Assembly (NCBI GenBank): GCA_903868295.1
Contig: CAIPUQ010000210.1
Location: 1-13,890, forward strand
Source of the DNA: an uncultured Roseiflexaceae bacterium
Lineage (GTDB): Bacteria; Chloroflexota; Chloroflexia; Chloroflexales; Roseiflexaceae
Length of the DNA: 13,890 nt
Direction: 5' to 3'
Positions within the stretch are counted from its first letter, which is position 1. Every line of letters starts with the position of its first letter. This document shows positions 6,343 through 13,011 of the stretch, one piece after another. The translations under genes and the position numbers were made by a program. A model generated the notes under the pieces. That model ran no database searches. It was not told the origin of the DNA and was given only the letters and a program-made list of their open reading frames with translations.

Positions 6343-7881
6343 ATGACGCACACGATACCGGTCCTTGATTTTGGATCACAAACAGCCCAACTCATTGTCC
6401 GCCGTCTGCGCGAAATCGGGGTATATTCCGAGCTCATCCCCCACGACGCTCCCCGCGCAGAGATATTCAAACACGACGTCGTCGGCATCGTTTTATCGGG
6501 CGGTCCTGCGAGCGTCTACGACGACGGCGCACCGGCCATGCCTGATTGGATGGTAGATTGCCCTGTACCGGTGCTGGGGATCTGCTATGGTATGCAACTG
6601 CAGAGCTATGCCCTCGGTGGTCAGGTCGTCAAAGCCGCCCAACGCGAATACGGCAACGCCACCATCGACCTCCAGAACGCACACCCGCTGTTTGCCGGCA
6701 TGAACGCACAGCAACAGGTATGGATGAGCCACGGCGATCATATCGAATCCATCCCGACCGGCTTCGTCGCATTGGCATCCAACGCGAGCACGCCGTTTGC
6801 TGCGATGGCCGACGAGGCACGCCGTTGGTATGGGATCCAGTTCCATCCCGAGGTTGTGCATACACCCAATGGGCGGGATGTGCTGCGGCACTTCGCGCTC
6901 GATATATGCAAAGCCACCCCGAGCTGGCAGGCATCGTCGTTTGTCACCGAGTCTATCGCGCGTATCAAATCCCAAGTGGGTGCTGGCAAGGTCATCTGTG
7001 GCCTGTCGGGCGGCGTCGATTCTGCCGTTGCAGCACTGCTCATCCATCGCGCCATCGGCGACAATTTGACCTGCGTGTTTGTCGACAATGGGTTGCTCCG
7101 CCTCAACGAGGCCGAGCAAGTCGTGCGGACCTTCCGTGATCAGCTGGGCCTCAAACTCATCCATGTCGACGCCAGTGCCGAGTTCCTCGGCGCCCTCGAG
7201 GGAGTGAGTGATCCCGAACGCAAGCGCAAAATCATCGGCGAAAAATTCGTCCGCGTGTTTGAGCGTGAGGCCAACAACATCGATGGCGCGACATTCCTCG
7301 CCCAAGGCACACTCTACCCCGACGTCATCGAGTCCAAAGCCCCTGACCGCCAAAAAGGGGTCACCATCAAAACCCACCATAACGTTGGTGGCCTGCCGGC
7401 CGACATGACGTTGACACTGGTCGAGCCACTGCGCTACCTCTTCAAAGACGAAGTCCGGGCAGCCGGGATGGAGCTCGGGCTGGCCGAAGATTGGGTCTGG
7501 CGGCACCCGTTCCCCGGCCCTGGTTTGGCAGTACGTATCCTCGGACCCATCAGCAAAACGCGTGCCGATGTATTGCGCGAGGCAGATTTCATCTTTATCA
7601 GTGAGCTCCGCGCGGCCGGTCTGTATCGCACCACCCAGCAGGCGTTTGCAGTACTGTTGCCGGTCCAGAGTGTGGGTGTGATGGGTGATGGGCGCACCTA
7701 TGCCGACGTCATCGCCCTGCGCGCCATCACTACCGAAGACTACATGACTGCAGACTGGGCACATTTGCCGTATGAGTTCCTCGCCAAGGTCAGCAATCGC
7801 ATCGTCAACGAGGTCGCCGGCGTCAACCGGGTGGTCTACGACATTTCATCCAAGCCACCGGCGACCATCGAGTGGGAGTAG
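6343..7881 (+). CDS. guaA: GMP synthase (glutamine-hydrolysing)
   Basis: Catalyses amination of XMP to GMP with ATP and glutamine, the last step of de novo GMP synthesis in the cytoplasm. At 512 residues it is full length. The N-terminal class I glutamine amidotransferase domain (1-190) has the nucleophile C81 in GICYGMQ and the rest of the triad, H168 and E170, in IQFHPE. The ATP-pyrophosphatase domain begins near 195, with the PP-loop LSGGVDSA (221-228). The C-terminal dimerisation domain ends with the family hallmark YDISSKPPATIEWE. The ATG at 6343 is close behind the extended -10 promoter; only a weak GGGA lies upstream. Mevalonate kinase follows 34 bases later and is probably cotranscribed. 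Confidence 0.98.
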   Translation: MTHTIPVLDFGSQTAQLIVRRLREIGVYSELIPHDAPRAEIFKHDVVGIVLSGGPASVYDDGAPAMPDWMVDCPVPVLGICYGMQLQSYALGGQVVKAAQREYGNATIDLQNAHPLFAGMNAQQQVWMSHGDHIESIPTGFVALASNASTPFAAMADEARRWYGIQFHPEVVHTPNGRDVLRHFALDICKATPSWQASSFVTESIARIKSQVGAGKVICGLSGGVDSAVAALLIHRAIGDNLTCVFVDNGLLRLNEAEQVVRTFRDQLGLKLIHVDASAEFLGALEGVSDPERKRKIIGEKFVRVFEREANNIDGATFLAQGTLYPDVIESKAPDRQKGVTIKTHHNVGGLPADMTLTLVEPLRYLFKDEVRAAGMELGLAEDWVWRHPFPGPGLAVRILGPISKTRADVLREADFIFISELRAAGLYRTTQQAFAVLLPVQSVGVMGDGRTYADVIALRAITTEDYMTADWAHLPYEFLAKVSNRIVNEVAGVNRVVYDISSKPPATIEWE

Positions 7882-7915
7882 CATCTCTCCCGTCTACCAG
7901 TGACTGAGGCCCGCT

Positions 7916-8887
7916 ATGCACACCGTCCAAGCCCACGCCTGTGCCAAACTCATCATTGCCGGCGAACACGCCGTAGTCTACCTGCGCCCAGCCCTGGCCG
8001 TGCCCTTGCCCGACATCCGTGTGACGGTGCACATTACCGCTGGGCAGCCACAGACGGGCTGTCAACTCCACATGCCTGACATCCAACGCAGTGCACGCTT
8101 GGGGGTCGACAGCGATCCGTTGCTCGATCTGCTGAGTGATATGCTCCAGGTGTGGGATCTGCAGCCACCCGACATGATTATTACCGTCCAATCCGACATT
8201 CCCATCGCCAGTGGGATGGGCAGCGGAGCGGCCGTGGCCACCGCACTCGTCCGCGCCTGCGCTACGTGGTTTGGGCAGGCTCTCGCGCCTGCCGCGGTGG
8301 CAGCGCTGGTGTTCCGCAGTGAGCAACGCCTCCATGGCACCCCCAGCGGGATTGATAACACGGTGATTGCCTACGATCAGCCGATTTCTTTTTGTCGTCG
8401 TGCCGCATTCGCCGATGGCACAGCCCAAACACCGTTGATCCACCCGCTGCAGATCGGCGCTCCGATCACGGTGGTTATCGCCGATACCGGCGTGCGCAGC
8501 CCTACGCACCTGGCGGTGAGTGGTGTGCGTACCCGGCGCACCGCCAATCCCGCGCACTACGATGCGCTGTTCGACGCCATCGGCGCGGTGACGTTGCTCG
8601 CCCAAGATGCCTTGGCACGTGGCGATGCGGCGCTCCTGGGGATGGCCGCACGCCAAAACCAATCGTTGTTGGCGGCTATCGGCGTTTCGACACCGCTCAT
8701 CGACGCACTCTGCCTGGCTGCCGACAGTGCAGGCGCATACGGCACCAAACTCAGTGGCGCTGGTGTCGGGGGCATTGTGATGGCAGTCGTCGACCCATCC
8801 ACCCAGGGCAATGTTGCGGCAGCGTTGCGTAGCGCGGGGGCACGCACGGTGATGACGACAACCATCGCCGCCTACCCAGCGGTGTAA
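7916..8887 (+). CDS. mvk: Mevalonate kinase
   Basis: A GHMP-family kinase that phosphorylates mevalonate to 5-phosphomevalonate in isoprenoid synthesis. At 323 residues it has the normal length. Visible landmarks are K11 and GEHAVVY in the N-terminal motif, the ATP-binding glycine-rich motif PIASGMGSGAA (96-106), the catalytic aspartate D147 in HGTPSGIDN, and motif 3 KLSGAGVGG (278-286). These favour mevalonate kinase over galactokinase, homoserine kinase or phosphomevalonate kinase. GAGG lies 6 bases before the ATG. The mevalonate route has been reported for Chloroflexus, where most bacteria use the MEP route, so the gene supports a Chloroflexota source. No other mevalonate-pathway gene lies in this window. 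It is probably cotranscribed with guaA. Confidence 0.92.
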   Translation: MHTVQAHACAKLIIAGEHAVVYLRPALAVPLPDIRVTVHITAGQPQTGCQLHMPDIQRSARLGVDSDPLLDLLSDMLQVWDLQPPDMIITVQSDIPIASGMGSGAAVATALVRACATWFGQALAPAAVAALVFRSEQRLHGTPSGIDNTVIAYDQPISFCRRAAFADGTAQTPLIHPLQIGAPITVVIADTGVRSPTHLAVSGVRTRRTANPAHYDALFDAIGAVTLLAQDALARGDAALLGMAARQNQSLLAAIGVSTPLIDALCLAADSAGAYGTKLSGAGVGGIVMAVVDPSTQGNVAAALRSAGARTVMTTTIAAYPAV

Positions 8888-8896
8888 GCGTTTTTT
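8866..8896 (+). terminator. Possible weak terminator after mevalonate kinase
   Basis: CGCCGC (8866-8871) can pair with GCGGTG (8879-8884) around a 7-base loop, forming a 6 bp stem that includes one G-U pair and lies across the end of the coding region. A run of six T follows at 8891-8896, but 6 bases separate stem and T-run, longer than in a standard intrinsic terminator. The T-run is itself flanked by GCG and CGC. Confidence 0.3.
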
Positions 8897-9113
8897 CGCA
8901 GGATAGACACATACTCTGGATCCACGGGATTATCCGCCGATTGCACTCCTGCTGTTGACCCGCACGGCGTCTGCGGAGCCGACGCACAGACACGTTTTGG
9001 TGCAGTGTGCCGGCCCTCCGGGTTTTCGCATATACCAATGCTCACAAACGGTAATGGTCAGCCACGCGTAGCCGGGTTATAATACACAGAGTTTCGCTTG
9101 AGAGGTCCCGACA
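8888..9113. other. Largest intergenic region, no gene recognised
   Basis: This 226-base gap separates mevalonate kinase from mnmA. It contains the T-run of a possible terminator at its left end, two short overlapping and competing hairpins near 8966-8985 (CGGC/GCCG and GCGTC/GACGC), a CCGG-CCCT-CCGG stem followed by GTTTT near 9010-9025, and the mnmA promoter at its right end. I see no credible open reading frame, tRNA or known riboswitch. Confidence 0.5.
9055..9083 (+). promoter_or_regulatory. Promoter of the mnmA-mutY operon
   Basis: A perfect -10 box TATAAT (9078-9083) lies 17 bases after TGGTCA (9055-9060), which matches 4 of 6 positions of the -35 consensus. Transcription would start near 9090, 24 bases before the mnmA start codon. 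It is the only good promoter before the gene cluster that runs to 12813. Confidence 0.6.
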
Positions 9114-10178
9114 ATGGCGCGTGTAATGGTCGCAATGAGCGGCGGTGTCGATAGTTCTGTGGTGGCAGCAATGCTCCACAATGCCGGTCACGAGGTCACG
9201 GGTGTGACGATGCATCTGTGGGAGGGCGACGGCGACAAAATGGTCGAAAGCCGTTGCTGCTCGATGGAGATGGTGTCGGGCGCACGGCGCGTCTGTGCGC
9301 AATTGGGTATCCCCTACTATGTCTTTAACTACCAAAAAGACTTCAAAAAACACGTCATCAACTACTTCGCTGACGAATATAGCAACGGAATGACGCCCAA
9401 TCCGTGCATGGCCTGCAACCGCGATCTCAAGTTCCGCGTGTTGCTCGAACGCGCCGAACTCCTGGGGTTCGATGCACTCGCCACCGGGCACTATCTCCAA
9501 AACACGTTCGATGGCACGCAGTGGCGCATGTACCGTGGCAATGATATGCGCAAAGATCAGTCCTATATGCTCCACATGCTGGGCCAAAAGGAGCTGTCGC
9601 GGCTGATGTTCCCCCTGGGTGCGATGACCAAACCCGAGGTGCGCGCCCTTGCGAGTCAGCTCGAATTGGCCACTGCCGAACGCCCCGAAAGTCAAGATAT
9701 CTGCTTTGTCCCCGACCGCGACTACCGATCGTTTGTCAAAAGTCAGCGTCCTGATGCCTTCGCAGCGGGCAACATCGTCGACCAACAGGGTACCACCGTG
9801 GGCACACACCAGGGCATCCCGCTGTACACCGTCGGGCAACGCAAGGGCTTGGGGTTGGCAGTCGGCACGCCGTTGTTTGTGACGCACATCGATGCCCAGT
9901 CCAATACCATTGTGGTCGGCCCCCAGACAGACCTCAAAAAAACCACCATCCAGGTTGATCGGGCGACATACGTCGCAGGCACTCCGCCTGACAATCAGTT
10001 CAGCTGTCTCGTGCAGAGTCGCTCGCATGCAACTGCAGTGGCGGCGCAGGTCACGGTGACCGGTGCACAGACGGCGACAGTCACGTTCGACGAACCCCAA
10101 GACGGTATTTCTCCCGGACAGTCTGCCGTATTCTACGCAGACACCGAGGTTATCGGAGGCGGGCGCATCCTCGTATAG
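9114..10178 (+). CDS. mnmA: tRNA-specific 2-thiouridylase MnmA
   Basis: Transfers sulfur to C2 of the wobble uridine (U34) of tRNAs for Lys, Glu and Gln, using ATP and a sulfur relay. At 354 residues it is full length. The N-terminal PP-loop is SGGVDSS (9-15). The two catalytic cysteines are C98 in NPCMACN and C197 in SQDICFV, equivalent to C102 and C199 of the E. coli enzyme. TGHY (124-127), KDQSYML (147-153) and GQRKGLG in the central beta barrel are further family landmarks. AGAGG at 9101-9105 lies 8 bases before the ATG. It is the first gene of a cluster that ends with mutY. Confidence 0.97.
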   Translation: MARVMVAMSGGVDSSVVAAMLHNAGHEVTGVTMHLWEGDGDKMVESRCCSMEMVSGARRVCAQLGIPYYVFNYQKDFKKHVINYFADEYSNGMTPNPCMACNRDLKFRVLLERAELLGFDALATGHYLQNTFDGTQWRMYRGNDMRKDQSYMLHMLGQKELSRLMFPLGAMTKPEVRALASQLELATAERPESQDICFVPDRDYRSFVKSQRPDAFAAGNIVDQQGTTVGTHQGIPLYTVGQRKGLGLAVGTPLFVTHIDAQSNTIVVGPQTDLKKTTIQVDRATYVAGTPPDNQFSCLVQSRSHATAVAAQVTVTGAQTATVTFDEPQDGISPGQSAVFYADTEVIGGGRILV

Positions 10179-10182
10179 TTAC

Positions 10183-10437
10183 ATGCCACCTTTTCTGCTC
10201 GTATTGATTATCTTGACGACGTTCCATGCCGCGCTGGCTCATGCCTGCGTCGGGACCACGGTGCTCCAGCTCCCCGTCTTTTGGTTGGCGACGCTCGCAG
10301 GTGCCGCGATTGTCTATGGCACCGGTCTGAGTGTGCACCCGCTGTTACCAACCTACGGGACCGTGCACGTCGTCGAAGTCAGTATCGGTGGCTGGCTTGC
10401 GCTCTACCCGACCATTCGCGCCACGACCCGCCTCTAG
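10183..10437 (+). CDS. Small two-helix membrane protein of unknown function
   Basis: An 84-residue hydrophobic protein that I do not recognise. Two membrane segments are visible: about 2-20 (PPFLLVLIILTTFHAALA) and about 30-47 (LPVFWLATLAGAAIVYGT), with a further semi-hydrophobic stretch near 62-75. The open frame extends upstream to 10063, but that part is the mnmA coding region in another frame. The ATG at 10183 follows the mnmA stop by 4 bases, so translation is probably coupled; no clear ribosome site precedes it. Position in the operon and the membrane-protein composition argue that it is real. Confidence 0.55.
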   Translation: MPPFLLVLIILTTFHAALAHACVGTTVLQLPVFWLATLAGAAIVYGTGLSVHPLLPTYGTVHVVEVSIGGWLALYPTIRATTRL

Positions 10438-10449
10438 GAAGGACCCTGT

Positions 10450-10965
10450 ATGAACGACTATCCAATCAATCCCAAACCCGAATCCGCAGGCATGAACCGC
10501 GCATTGGTTATTGGCGGCGTTATTCTGGCAGTCGTGGTGGTGGTTATCATCGTGCTCGCGGTTATCTACCCGGGCTTCCGTGAGGCGTTGCGCGATTTCT
10601 CGATTATCATCCTGGCCCTGTTCCAGCTTATCGGCGCAATCGTCATGGCGTTGGTTGCTATCGCGCTGCTGTATGCAGTACGCGCCATCGACAAAAGCAC
10701 CCGGCTGACCTTGGTACCCAAGCTCGAAGAACTCAGCACTAAGCTCGACGACGTGCTGGCCAATACCAAGAGCGTGACCGCCGACGTCAAAAAATCCACT
10801 GCTGCAGTCACCACCACGGTGTCGATTATCAGCGAAGAAATCGTCGGACCGGCGATCCGCGTGTCGGGCTACATCCAAGGCTTCAAAGCCGCGACTGCAC
10901 TCATTGCCCAACGCATCAAACCCAAAGCACCAACCAAACCAACAGAGACAACGCACCATGACTAA
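10450..10965 (+). CDS. Membrane protein with two helices and a cytoplasmic coiled-coil-like tail
   Basis: A 171-residue protein of unknown function. A polar N-terminus (1-17) is followed by a very Val/Ile-rich membrane helix (18-40) and a second one (50-77). Residues 85-130 (KLEELSTKLDDVLANTKSV and beyond) form a heptad-like amphipathic helix resembling DUF948-type proteins, though those normally have one membrane helix, so the match is loose. The C-terminus (157-171) is rich in Lys, Pro and Thr. A strong ribosome site, AGGAAGGA (10436-10443), lies 6 bases before the ATG and overlaps the preceding stop codon. The 3' end overlaps the DUF1385 gene by 8 bp. Confidence 0.7.
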   Translation: MNDYPINPKPESAGMNRALVIGGVILAVVVVVIIVLAVIYPGFREALRDFSIIILALFQLIGAIVMALVAIALLYAVRAIDKSTRLTLVPKLEELSTKLDDVLANTKSVTADVKKSTAAVTTTVSIISEEIVGPAIRVSGYIQGFKAATALIAQRIKPKAPTKPTETTHHD

Positions 10966-11908
10966 GCAGAACTACGGCGGCCAAGCCGTCATCGAGGGTG
11001 TCATGATGCGAGGTCGCCAGCGGGCCACCGTCGCCGTGCGCCGCGCCGACGGATCGATTGTGACCTTCCACGAATCACTCGACGGGAGCAAGCGCTCGAC
11101 GCTCGAGTCGTTGCCGATCTTGCGCGGGGTCCTTTTGTTGTGGGACACGCTCAACCTCGGTGTCCGGGCCCTCAATGTCTCGGCTGCGGCAGATCTGCCC
11201 GACGACGAACAGCCCAGCACGGGCGAAACCGTTGGCGGCGTTGCGTTCTCGCTTGCACTCGGTTTTGGCCTCTTTTTCGCACTGCCATTATTGTTAGCAA
11301 ATGCACTGCAGTATGTGGGGCTCAGCAATCTGTGGATTATCGTGGTCGAAAACATCTTTCAACTGGTCATCTTCATCGGGTACATGATCCTTATTGGGCG
11401 TATCCCCGACATCCAGCGCGTCTATGGCTATCACGGGGCCGAGCACAAAGCCATCAACGCCTATGAGGCAGGGTTACCGCTCGACGTCGCCCATGTCCGT
11501 GCCCAAACACACATCCACCCCCGCTGTGGGACCAGCTTTTTGCTCGTCGTCGTGGTGCTGAGTATGCCGTTTTTTGCGCTCTTTGCTGACGAGACGCTGC
11601 TCATCAAAGTCATCTCACGCATTCTGCTCGTGCCCGTCATCGCCGGGTTGTCGTTCGAACTATTGCGTGTGACTGCCGCCAACTATCATCGCGCCTGGGT
11701 GCGCTGGTTGATAGCGCCGTCGCTGGCACTCCAAAACCTCACCACCCGCGAGCCCGACGACGACATGTGCGCGGTGGCGATTGCCGCCCTGTTGCCGGTG
11801 TTGGCCGCCGATGATGCACTCCCCGAGGCCTACGACGCAGACCTTGGGATGGGTATCGGTGCCCCGACTGCGGGCTTCAAGATGCCGTCACCCACCGCGA
11901 GCGCATGA
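10958..11908 (+). CDS. DUF1385 (YqhQ-like) membrane protein
   Basis: A 316-residue DUF1385 protein; the family includes B. subtilis YqhQ and has no established function, though conserved His and Cys residues suggest a metal site. Seen here are GGQAVIEGVMMRG (7-19), YHGAEHK (158-164), HPRCGTSF (187-194) and the late LTTREPDDD (261-269), all strongly conserved in the family. Membrane segments lie at about 96-120, 126-147, 193-212 and 217-236, placing the His/Cys motifs at the membrane surface. ATG 10958 is chosen because family members begin just before the GGQAVIEG motif; the open frame upstream to 10904 belongs to the preceding gene in another frame. The last about 45 residues look family-variable. 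It overlaps both neighbours, by 8 bp upstream and 4 bp (ATGA) downstream. Confidence 0.9.
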   Translation: MTKQNYGGQAVIEGVMMRGRQRATVAVRRADGSIVTFHESLDGSKRSTLESLPILRGVLLLWDTLNLGVRALNVSAAADLPDDEQPSTGETVGGVAFSLALGFGLFFALPLLLANALQYVGLSNLWIIVVENIFQLVIFIGYMILIGRIPDIQRVYGYHGAEHKAINAYEAGLPLDVAHVRAQTHIHPRCGTSFLLVVVVLSMPFFALFADETLLIKVISRILLVPVIAGLSFELLRVTAANYHRAWVRWLIAPSLALQNLTTREPDDDMCAVAIAALLPVLAADDALPEAYDADLGMGIGAPTAGFKMPSPTASA

Positions 11909-12813
11909 TTGCAACGACCCTCATCCAATGGTTCAGCGCAGCGGGTCGTGTGTTGCCCTGGCGGCAGACGCGTGACCCGTACCGCATTCTCGTCTCAGAG
12001 GTGATGCTCCAGCAGACCCAAGTCGAGCGGGTCGTCCCCAAGTATCACGCGTTCCTCGCACAGTTCCCCGACATCGACACCCTCGCAGACGCACCCACCA
12101 GCGCCATCATCACTGCCTGGCAGGGGTTGGGCTACAATCGCCGTGCCTTGTACCTCCAAAAAACCGCCCAGACGGTACGCGACCAGTATGCCGGCGTGTT
12201 CCCCCGTGACGTCGCGGTGCTCCGCACATTGCCAGGCCTGGGGCCTTACACCGCCGGGGCTATTGCCTGCTTTGCGTACGAGCAGGATGTCGCCTTCATG
12301 GATGTCAACATCCGCCGCGTCGCCGTCCGCTTGTGGAGCGACCCACAGGCCACAATCCCAGCCGACCAAGCACTGGTGACGACGTTGGCTACCCACATCC
12401 CCGCAGGCCAAGGGTGGGCATTCAACCAGGCCATCATGGAACTCGGGGCAACAATCTGCATCGCCAAAACGCCGCAGTGCCCACGCTGTCCGGTCCGTGC
12501 TGCATGTGCCGACTACGCCGGCCGTCGGGCAGCCGACGAGCAGTTACAACCCATCCCGGTGCGCGTCCTCAAAAAAGTCGCCGAAAAACCAGCCCAGCCG
12601 TTCATCGGCTCGAACCGCTACTTCCGTGGCCGTATCATTGACCTCTTGCGCGTCGTCCCTGGCAACGGTGGGATGCACCAATCCGCGCTCCACGCCGCCG
12701 TCGTCGCCCTCGGCGAACCAATAGAGCCAGCTGCATTCGATAGCATTGTCACCAAGTTAGCGTCGGATGGCTTGGTGGTACGTGATGGCGAGCATGTTCA
12801 GTTGCCACAGTAG
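11905..12813 (+). CDS. mutY: A/G-specific adenine DNA glycosylase, short form
   Basis: Removes adenine mispaired with 8-oxoguanine in DNA. The HhH-GPD catalytic domain (1-215) holds the catalytic glutamate E32 in SEVMLQQTQV, the helix-hairpin-helix LPGLGPYTAGAI (109-120) with Y115, and the catalytic aspartate D133 in FMDVNIRRV. The [4Fe-4S] cluster ligands are C185-x6-C192-x2-C195-x5-C201. The protein is 302 residues, shorter than the usual 350: the C-terminal NUDIX-like domain that reads 8-oxoguanine is absent. In its place residues 232-302 look like a small winged-helix segment containing GSNRYFRGRI, resembling the ending of actinobacterial MutY proteins as I recall them. The start overlaps the DUF1385 stop as ATGA. 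Confidence 0.94.
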   Translation: MIATTLIQWFSAAGRVLPWRQTRDPYRILVSEVMLQQTQVERVVPKYHAFLAQFPDIDTLADAPTSAIITAWQGLGYNRRALYLQKTAQTVRDQYAGVFPRDVAVLRTLPGLGPYTAGAIACFAYEQDVAFMDVNIRRVAVRLWSDPQATIPADQALVTTLATHIPAGQGWAFNQAIMELGATICIAKTPQCPRCPVRAACADYAGRRAADEQLQPIPVRVLKKVAEKPAQPFIGSNRYFRGRIIDLLRVVPGNGGMHQSALHAAVVALGEPIEPAAFDSIVTKLASDGLVVRDGEHVQLPQ

Positions 12814-12816
12814 GGG

Positions 12817-12851
12817 TCAGTTATCAGTTATCAGTTATCAGTTATCAGTTA
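12817..12851. repeat. Heptanucleotide tandem repeat, 5 x TCAGTTA
   Basis: Five perfect head-to-tail copies of TCAGTTA begin 4 bases after the mutY stop codon. The array runs straight into a second heptamer array. Short tandem heptamers of this kind (STRR repeats) are known from cyanobacterial genomes and are seen in other filamentous phototrophs; I recognise the style, not a database match. Confidence 0.95.
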
Positions 12852-12853
12852 TC

Positions 12854-12888
12854 AGAGGGCAGAGGGCAGAGGGCAGAGGGCAGAGGGC
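12854..12888. repeat. Heptanucleotide tandem repeat, 5 x AGAGGGC, with G-quadruplex motif
   Basis: Five perfect copies of AGAGGGC directly follow the TCAGTTA array, joined by TC (12852-12853). The unit places five GGG triplets (12857-12887) at intervals of four bases, CAGA, which satisfies the canonical G3-N(1-7) quadruplex rule on the + strand. Confidence 0.95.
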
Positions 12889-12968
12889 AGGATTCAGTTT
12901 TCTCCCACACCACATGCAGTCATCTCCGTTCCCTGCGCGCAACGTCTGATGAGATCCCGCAACTTCTC

Positions 12969-13010
12969 CTAACTGTTACCTACTAACTACTAACTGATAA
13001 CTAGCTAGTT
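12969..13010. repeat. Degenerate heptamers (CTAACTN) and palindrome, right arm of the repeat element
   Basis: Six consecutive 7-base blocks starting at 12969 read CTAACTG, TTACCTA, CTAACTA, CTAACTG, ATAACTA and GCTAGTT. TAACTGATAACT (12991-13002) is the exact inverted complement of 12 bases in the left TCAGTTA array. AACTAGCTAGTT (12999-13010) is a perfect 12-base palindrome ending one base from the protease stop codon. Confidence 0.8.
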
Positions 13011-13011
13011 C

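Larger units (their letters stand above)
12814..13011. mobile_element. Putative non-coding MITE-like or STRR-type repeat element filling a convergent intergenic region
   Basis: The 198 bases between mutY and the convergent protease gene are almost entirely repeat. A left arm of two heptamer arrays (12817-12888), a unique core (about 12889-12968) and a right arm of inverted degenerate heptamers (12969-13010) give an element of about 190 bases with partly complementary ends. No open reading frame, transposase or clear target-site duplication is visible, so mobility is a guess. In RNA the arms could pair over 12 bases. Confidence 0.4.

Noticed and set aside
6493..7764. A 423-codon open frame on the minus strand
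   Set aside because: It is antisense to guaA, whose identity is certain. Long antisense frames arise from the codon bias of GC-rich genes, and the translation shows no family motif.
7823..8662. A 279-codon open frame on the minus strand
   Set aside because: Antisense to guaA and the mevalonate kinase gene; composition is that of a shadow frame.
9042..10100. A 352-codon open frame on the minus strand
   Set aside because: It is antisense to mnmA, with no recognisable domain, and would also run over the mnmA promoter.
12817..12888. CRISPR array
   Set aside because: The units are 7 bases with no spacers and there are no cas genes, so these are simple tandem heptamers.
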